A stretch of 64,000 nucleotides of DNA from Pholiota molesta (lineage: Eukaryota > Basidiomycota > Agaricomycetes > Agaricales > Strophariaceae): contig JACGCK010000082.1 of the NCBI GenBank assembly GCA_014925825.1, positions 124,001 to 188,000 on the forward strand, read 5' to 3'. Every line of letters starts with the position of its first letter. Positions within the stretch are counted from its first letter, which is position 1. Positions 59,101 through 64,000 of the stretch are shown in pieces. The position numbers were made by a program, and so were the translations under genes. Under the pieces are notes generated by a model. It made no database searches. It worked only from the letters and a program-made list of their open reading frames with translations, and was not told the origin of the DNA.

Positions 59101-59955
59101 GATGACTCACTGCATAGACAAGGGCATGGTTTCTCCGAGAGGATCTCCATAGAAGACTTGATGATCTTTGAAGTTAATCACGAGCGCTACCCAGTGGACA
59201 TCATTCTTGTTCGCAATGGTTGCGAGGTATGATTTTTCACCTCGAGCGAGTGCATCTCCATGCTCACGCAGCCAGGAATAGTGTTTTTTTGCTCCGTAAT
59301 CTTGTCTGTCGGAATATGCAGCACTAAGAAGCAAGAAAAAAGCCGTGTTTTCGATTAGGATATCGTTTTGTCCTCGGCTCTGCAGGTCCTCGCCCAATAA
59401 ATCGAGCATAATTAGTTCGTGGTTATCACTCAACCATTCCGTGGTCAAGAAAGCTGACAACTCGTGTATAGGAATCGTGTTGCCGTAGACATTTGGGGGT
59501 AGCTGACCGGACCATGGCATTGCTGCTAGACGGCTGAAGACATTCTGTAGTAATTCCGAGCCAGGGTTGTTGTCTATCTGGGCTTGTAGCTGGTTGAAGG
59601 CATCCTGCCATTGCGATTGGGTTTTTTGGATGGCGGAGATCCGAGCCCAGTATGTTACGGTAATTAGGGGGAACCTTTTCTGTCCAGCGGTAGATTCATG
59701 TGGGCATTGAATGGATTTGATTGTAGGATCCTTGGTAAGAGTGATCAAAGCATCGATGATCCTCTGTGGTGGTGGTCGCAAACCAAGAATGTCTGTGGTT
59801 TTTTCGGAGTTCGGTGGCATGTTGGATATGTATTTGTTGGGACGCATATGAGGGTTCACTGTTGCTGCTATGGGTAATTGGAAAGCAAGAAAAGCAAGAA
59901 TAGGAAGCTTGATATCTGGTAGGCATTTCTCGAGCTCTGGTGGAAGATTTGCCAT
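56109..59955 (-). pseudogene. Ulp1-like C48 protease fused to DDE transposase (transposon gene)
   Basis: Minus-strand exons: 59955-58880, 58814-58212, 58160-57742, 57689-56653, 56591-56109, all with GT-AG introns of 51-65 nt. Exon 1 codes a Ulp1-type cysteine protease: LSAFLTTEWLSDNHELIMLD, histidine in VHWVALVIN, aspartate in FYGDPLG, WWVGYHM, and the cysteine in DSFSCGVLSWDAL. Exon 2 is charged (HEKWVAQSSIDVAERADNIH; a basic helix ending in RSPGGSRMK). Its donor joins the transposase N-terminus (SKTMELSEPPKIDLGGTVAE), so both parts appear to be one polypeptide. The DDE core has IVNSDQTQVVYAPGD, WAPTGSKQVSVHGAEEKRAF and SLWIIDVWSVHHSRQF. As read there is an in-frame TGA (59107-59109) and three single-base losses (about 58975, 57905, 57655). 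With those allowed for, every exon phase closes. Confidence 0.8.
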
Positions 59956-60242
59956 GATATTCGTGACGAAGAGGCTGAACCTCTGTGTTTCAATTCCCAA
60001 GTTCAATACTGGCTTGGCTATTTCAGCCGAATATGTAAAAATCGCTACTCTATTCAATCTCTATTTTTGGCTTGTGCTAACTTAATATGAGCTTTTGCGG
60101 ATGCTAGCACCCCCTTTCAAGACTACTGGGAGAAATTTTGGACGAATCTTCAGAATTTTGGACGAATTTTGGGCATGTCCCAGGTCACCGGCTGTCTGGA
60201 CATTGGCTGAATTTCGTCCAGCTGGTCACAGGTCACACCCCT

Positions 60243-60267
60243 GGACGAATTGATTTAAATAGGACAG
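60243..60267 (-). repeat. Right terminal inverted repeat
   Basis: 25 bp, exact reverse complement of the left end; followed by TA (60268-60269). Confidence 0.92.
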
Positions 60268-60269
60268 TA

Positions 60270-61015
60270 CTCCAATGGATCCCAACACTCATCTCCCTTT
60301 CCTATCCGAACCCGAGGTCGACACTCAAGACTATCAACAATGTGTTGGTTCGCTCATCTATCTCATGAGCTGCACTAGGTTCGACATTGCTCAAGCAGTG
60401 GGCGTCGTCTCCCGCCACAATGCTGCACCCGGACAAGAGCACCTCAATGCAGTAAATCGCATTTTCCGCTACTTACGAGGGACTTCCGACTACGTCCTTG
60501 TCTACGACGGCAACTGCGGACCCTCCGAACCCATCATCTATACCGATTCTGATTGGGCTGGCGACCGTAACGATCGTAAGTCCACATCCGGCTACATATC
60601 GACCCTTTCAGGTGGCGCGATTACGTGGGCGTCGAAGAAACAAACCTGTGTTGCTCTTTCGAGCACTGAAGCCGAATTCATTGCAGCATCAATTGGTGCT
60701 CAAGAAGCTAGCTGGCTCCGCAGTCTCTTCGACTCCATTGGTCTCCCTATCCTTGATCCTACTCCTCTCCTCGTCGATAATCAATCCGCCATTCATCTCA
60801 TCAAGAACGGCAATATCAACGAGCGCACGAAGCACATCGACACGAAGTATCGCTTCATCTGCGATTACCATGAGACTGGTATCATCGAAGTCGACTACGT
60901 TCCGACTGGTGACCAACTCGCTGACATTCTCACGAAGTCGCTCGCGCGTGAAAAATTCACTCATTTTGTCAAGTCTAATGGACTCAGGCCACACTCGGAG
61001 GTATATGCTCGCTGA
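60270..61015 (+). pseudogene. Copia RT end and RNase H
   Basis: Continues from 55931 across the transposon: PMDPNTHLPFLSEPE, YQQCVGSLIYLMSCTRFDIA, RIFRYLRGTSDYVLVY. Then RNase H with YTDSDWAGDRNDRKSTSGYI, SSTEAEFIAAS, DNQSAIHLIKN and TKHIDTKYRFI. The stop at 61013-61015 lies 7 bp before the 3' LTR. The purine-rich GAGTGGG there may be the polypurine tract. Confidence 0.9.
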
Positions 61016-61022
61016 GTGGGCG

Positions 61023-61335
61023 TGTTGTAAATACATGGATGTTCGATTCCCTCTTGTTCCTTTTCATCTCGCGTATACACTCCTTAGATAATACATTCCC
61101 TTGCATATATAGAGTTAGTTTCACACGTGCCTCTCCTCAGTTCGTCTATAACGTCGAGACTGAGGTGAGCCCCTATACATACAATATCTCTACTTATTTA
61201 CTCACTCATATACCTGTAGACTCTCTCCTTTATTCCAGGTATATCTTAATACATCAGTTCGTCTATAACGTCGAGACTGAGACTCTCTCCTTTATTCCAG
61301 TGGTGCCACGTCAATTACACACTCTCATTTCAATA
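61023..61335 (+). repeat. 3' LTR
   Basis: Identical to the 5' LTR over 313 bp as read. Confidence 0.92.
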
Positions 61336-61340
61336 AACGT
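61336..61340. repeat. Target-site duplication of copia element, right copy
   Basis: AACGT, matching 48824-48828. Confidence 0.85.
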
Positions 61341-61707
61341 TACTCGCGTTGACGGGAAATTTGTTTTATTTTACATTTTAGCAATACAATTCTAAAAGTA
61401 CAACGGTAGTGTTGATTTCGACCATTGGGCCTCCTGCCGGAAGTAAATATAATTCTGGGACTCCTAGCCTCTCCTAGCGTCCACGATGCTCGATTTCCAA
61501 AAGCAAAGGACATCTCCTCCGCTCAGCGCCTTTCTTTTGTGCTCGTCGCTGGAGCATGTCCGGCGGAGTGATGGGAAGCGTCGTCGACGTCAATATTGTT
61601 CTTGATGTCGTTGTCGTCGCCAATTTGAGTGTAGTGGATGAGGGCAGATAACTGTTGAACACGTTTTATAGGAGTCAGAACCGGCGCCTACATATGAAAC
61701 TCAAGAT
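61341..61707. other. 3' flank of the EH-kinase gene
   Basis: No gene; lies between the copia insertion and the stop of the minus-strand gene. Confidence 0.5.
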
Positions 61708-64000
61708 TCAAAGGAATACGATCTGTTGTAGACGATGTTTTACATCCTTGATATCCGGCCGTTTCGTAGGATCTGTGGCCCAACACATGGTGAGAGTTCC
61801 CCAGCATTCATCCGTCAATAATGGTGCTTGTGCGGGTCTTGAAGGAGATTTATTGCTGCTTTTGAAAATCTCAGCGACTATTGCGTGCTCAGTTCGCAAG
61901 TGCGCGTATGGGTGCATCCCCGTAATGGCCTATAGCAAAGCGTAGGTATTAGTAGAATAAAAATTCAATTTGGAAAGATTATCCACTGACATAAAATGCG
62001 ACGCTCCCAAATGAGTAAACATCACTGGACATTGCTGGCGTAGCATCTTGCAATAGCTCAGGGGCAATCCACCTCGCTGAGCCTCCAACCTTGGATGTGA
62101 AGAAAGAGGGCCCCTGAAGCTCGTCGATGACATTGGAGAGCCCAAAGTCGCTGAGATGCGCAGTGTTATGGTCCATTAAGACGTTGACCTATTGTTCACA
62201 GCATTATAACCGAGGAAGGAGTTTGAAGGATAAGCTTACATACCGGTGTCAGGTCGCCATGGATAACCTTTTGCGAATGCACTAGAAAAGGTAGGTATTG
62301 TGGTTAATATTGTAACCGTACGGGTTGATTGAATTCGAAAATGATTCACGGTATGACAGCCCATCTGCGATATCGATGCACTGGAATGGTGGTCCCCTTG
62401 ATCAGCTTTGCATGCCTACAATGCAGAGATATGGATTGATAATTACAATGTTCAATCGTTGTTGAAGATTTAAATTGTCCGTTTCCTTCTCGAGGTAATC
62501 AGAAAGGGTTCCCTGGCTCATCCACTGGCAGACCATTGAAGTTTTGCCAAAGTCAGACGTAACTCCAAGAAGGGATACAATATTGGGGTGGTTGAGATTT
62601 CCCCAGATACGCAGTTCTCTTCGTAGTCTCTGCATCATGAATGAGCACTGATATATCCGCAACGAGATTAGAACTGCATACCTTATCCAGCTTTTCGATA
62701 TTTGCTTGACCGTAAATATGCGAACGAAGCTCCTTGATAGCAACCTAGACGAATCTCGTCAGCCTGCTGCATGTGAGGTTCATGAAAGTAACACCTTCGA
62801 CCTTTGTCGGTGTTGAATCCGTCACCCAGGATCCCATGTAAACGTCTGCAAAACTTCCGCCTCCAACTGGACGTTCTTTAATGACCTTTCCACTAAGGTC
62901 ATTCAGCTGCGCGTAGGCGAAAGGGTTTGATCGAGGATGACTGGTTGGAATGGTAGGACTTATCAAGAATGGCTCGGCAGACTCTTTGGCCGAGTCCAAA
63001 AAGCGCGGGTCGAGTGGTTGAAGGGTGTCGCTCACGTCTCGCTCTGGCGGACTGGAGACCACCTGTCGTGGTGATGGAAACCGTGTGGGCGTAGGCGTTC
63101 GCGATGTCGGATTTCCGTGCAATTCTGCTGCGGGATCTTCGAGCGGCGATAGTAGGTCTGCTGAAGCTGCTGTAAGTATCGAGGGACTTGGGAGGAAGGA
63201 AACATGGGGGGCCGATCTTGTTGAGAGTAATTGTTTACGTTTAGGGCGGTTAATCGAAGCAGGAGGCGATAAACTTGCATGCGTGGTTGATGACACAGTA
63301 TGCGCTCTCGCTCTAATTTGACGCCTATGAGATATTCGTAAAGAGCGGTCTTTCTCAGGGACCTGTGAGGATGAGGGTGGGGGCCGCGGTTCAGCCTTCT
63401 CTGGAAGTGGCGATATATGCGAAGAACGGAATCTCGACTCCAGAGAGGGCGACAGTAATGAGGCAGGGAGGGTTTCCGGTATTCGTCCACCTGTCAGTCT
63501 TTGCTTGAGTAGATGTATGACGATAGCAAAGTCATCTGGCGTTAGACGGCTATCACGATTCAAATGTGCTAACATCCTTAATCAATTTATCAATGTCAAA
63601 AATTCAGCTCAAGAGCAACAAAAACACACACCATACGCGCTCCAGTTCAGCTTGAGGCAGACCATATCCCATCAGAAATTTAGCTGCTATAGCCGTTTCT
63701 ATAAAACCTTTGCGATCAGGATCGAGTTGAAGGAAAAGATTATTGGCTTCCATCCTTTCGTGAGGGAGAATATCCCCTTGATCTTGTCTATCGGGAGATC
63801 GGATGTTCAGAAACTCGAACTGGTCGTAGAGCTCTTGAGGGACGACGGGACTGGTGGAGGCGCTAGTCAACAAGTGAATGCGGGACAGGAACGAAGGATC
63901 AGTGAAGTCTACATGAAATGGATTATTGCGTCCAAAAGATGAATCTCGAGCTGGAAGAGGAATAGAAATGGGAATAGGAATAGGGATGGAAAGGCCAAAT
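61708..64000 (-). CDS. EH-domain protein fused to a TKL-type kinase (5' end beyond window)
   Basis: Minus-strand exons: 64000(open)-63632, 63576-62802, 62744-62682, 62629-62447, 62380-62350, 62281-62244, 62188-61991, 61929-61708; phases close. The upstream part matches EH domain 3 and Pro/Ser linker of the gene at 45.7-48.4 kb (FLMGYGLPQAELERVWMLAH, NRDSRLTPDDFAIVIHLLKQ; same intron position inside the EH domain). In place of the coiled coil comes a kinase domain: GGGSFADVYMGSW (Gly loop), VAIKEL (Lys), HPNIVSLLGV, HGDLTPVNVLMD (catalytic loop), LSDFGLSNV, ARWIAPELL, SSDVYSFGSV, CWATDPTKRPDI. All catalytic residues are present, so it should be active. The HGDL loop and overall motifs are those of the expanded Agaricomycete TKL kinases. 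Confidence 0.88.

Larger units (their letters stand above)
55932..60267 (-). mobile_element. DNA transposon with Ulp1-DDE fusion gene, TA insertion
   Basis: 4,336 bp with perfect 25-bp terminal inverted repeats (55932-55956 CTGTCCTATTTAAATCAATT..., and its reverse complement at 60243-60267) and TA duplications, as in Tc1/mariner-pogo elements. Subterminal GGTCACAGGTCAC and TGGACGAA motifs recur near both ends, possible transposase sites. It contains one minus-strand spliced gene. Confidence 0.9.
48829..61335 (+). mobile_element. Ty1/copia LTR retrotransposon with two nested insertions
   Basis: 313-bp LTRs (48829-49141 and 61023-61335) are identical as read and begin TGTTG. Flanking AACGT duplications show a single insertion event. 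The internal order is PBS, gag, protease, integrase, RT, RNase H, as in Ty1/copia. The element is interrupted by a large palindrome (about 51974-55632), which replaces the N-terminal half of RT, and by a DNA transposon (55932-60267). Without the inserts about 4.5 kb remain. It cannot be autonomous because part of RT is lost. Confidence 0.93.

Overview
This is nuclear DNA of a filamentous basidiomycete, most likely an Agaricomycete. Genes are cut by many short introns (mostly 47-65 nt, GT-AG). Typical families are present: fungal kinase-like (protein kinase-like fold) genes, a TKL kinase, an Ede1-like EH-domain gene, a basidiomycete-style two-RRM Q-rich protein, a copia retrotransposon and a Ulp1/DDE DNA transposon. 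I cannot place it at genus level.

Layout. 0-12.4 kb is an ordinary gene-dense stretch: a SWI3/RSC8-type chromatin remodeller subunit, a small unknown protein, a kinase-like gene, a zinc alcohol dehydrogenase and a secreted acid sphingomyelinase with 18 exons. 12.4-15.4 kb holds a tRNA-Leu(AAG) gene with an intron plus two tRNA half-copies. 15.5-20.2 kb (minus) is a two-RRM RNA-binding protein with a long Q-rich tail, broken by five apparent single-base losses. 20.2-24.4 kb is gene-poor. 24.4-28.3 kb has an unknown gene with a tandemly duplicated intron/exon unit, then two tandem kinase-like paralogues, one of which has lost its second exon in frame. 29.5-33.0 kb (minus) is a large low-complexity protein of unknown function. 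33-37.8 kb is gene-poor. 37.8-41.8 kb is a divergent pair, a stand-alone quinate/shikimate dehydrogenase and a quinate-permease-type transporter, which together look like a small quinate-utilisation module. 42.1-43.2 kb is a P-loop GTPase.

The right third is mobile-element territory around copies of one EH-domain gene: a 3'-end fragment (43.6-43.95 kb), a gag-like UBN2 gene (44.5-45.25 kb), the full Ede1-like gene (45.7-48.4 kb), and at 61.7-64 kb a second EH gene fused to a TKL kinase and running off the window. Between the last two sits a Ty1/copia element (48.83-61.34 kb) with identical 313-bp LTRs and a 5-bp target duplication. Its pol gene is interrupted twice: by a ~3.66-kb near-perfect palindrome that replaces the front of the reverse transcriptase, and by a 4,336-bp TA-inserted DNA transposon with 25-bp inverted ends. 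The transposon carries one spliced gene joining a Ulp1-type cysteine protease to a DDE transposase.

No new defence or metabolic system is evident. The most unusual items are the Ulp1-DDE fusion transposon, the EH-TKL kinase chimera, the nested palindrome, two micro-exons (3 and 7 nt), and nine frame breaks that are all single-base losses.
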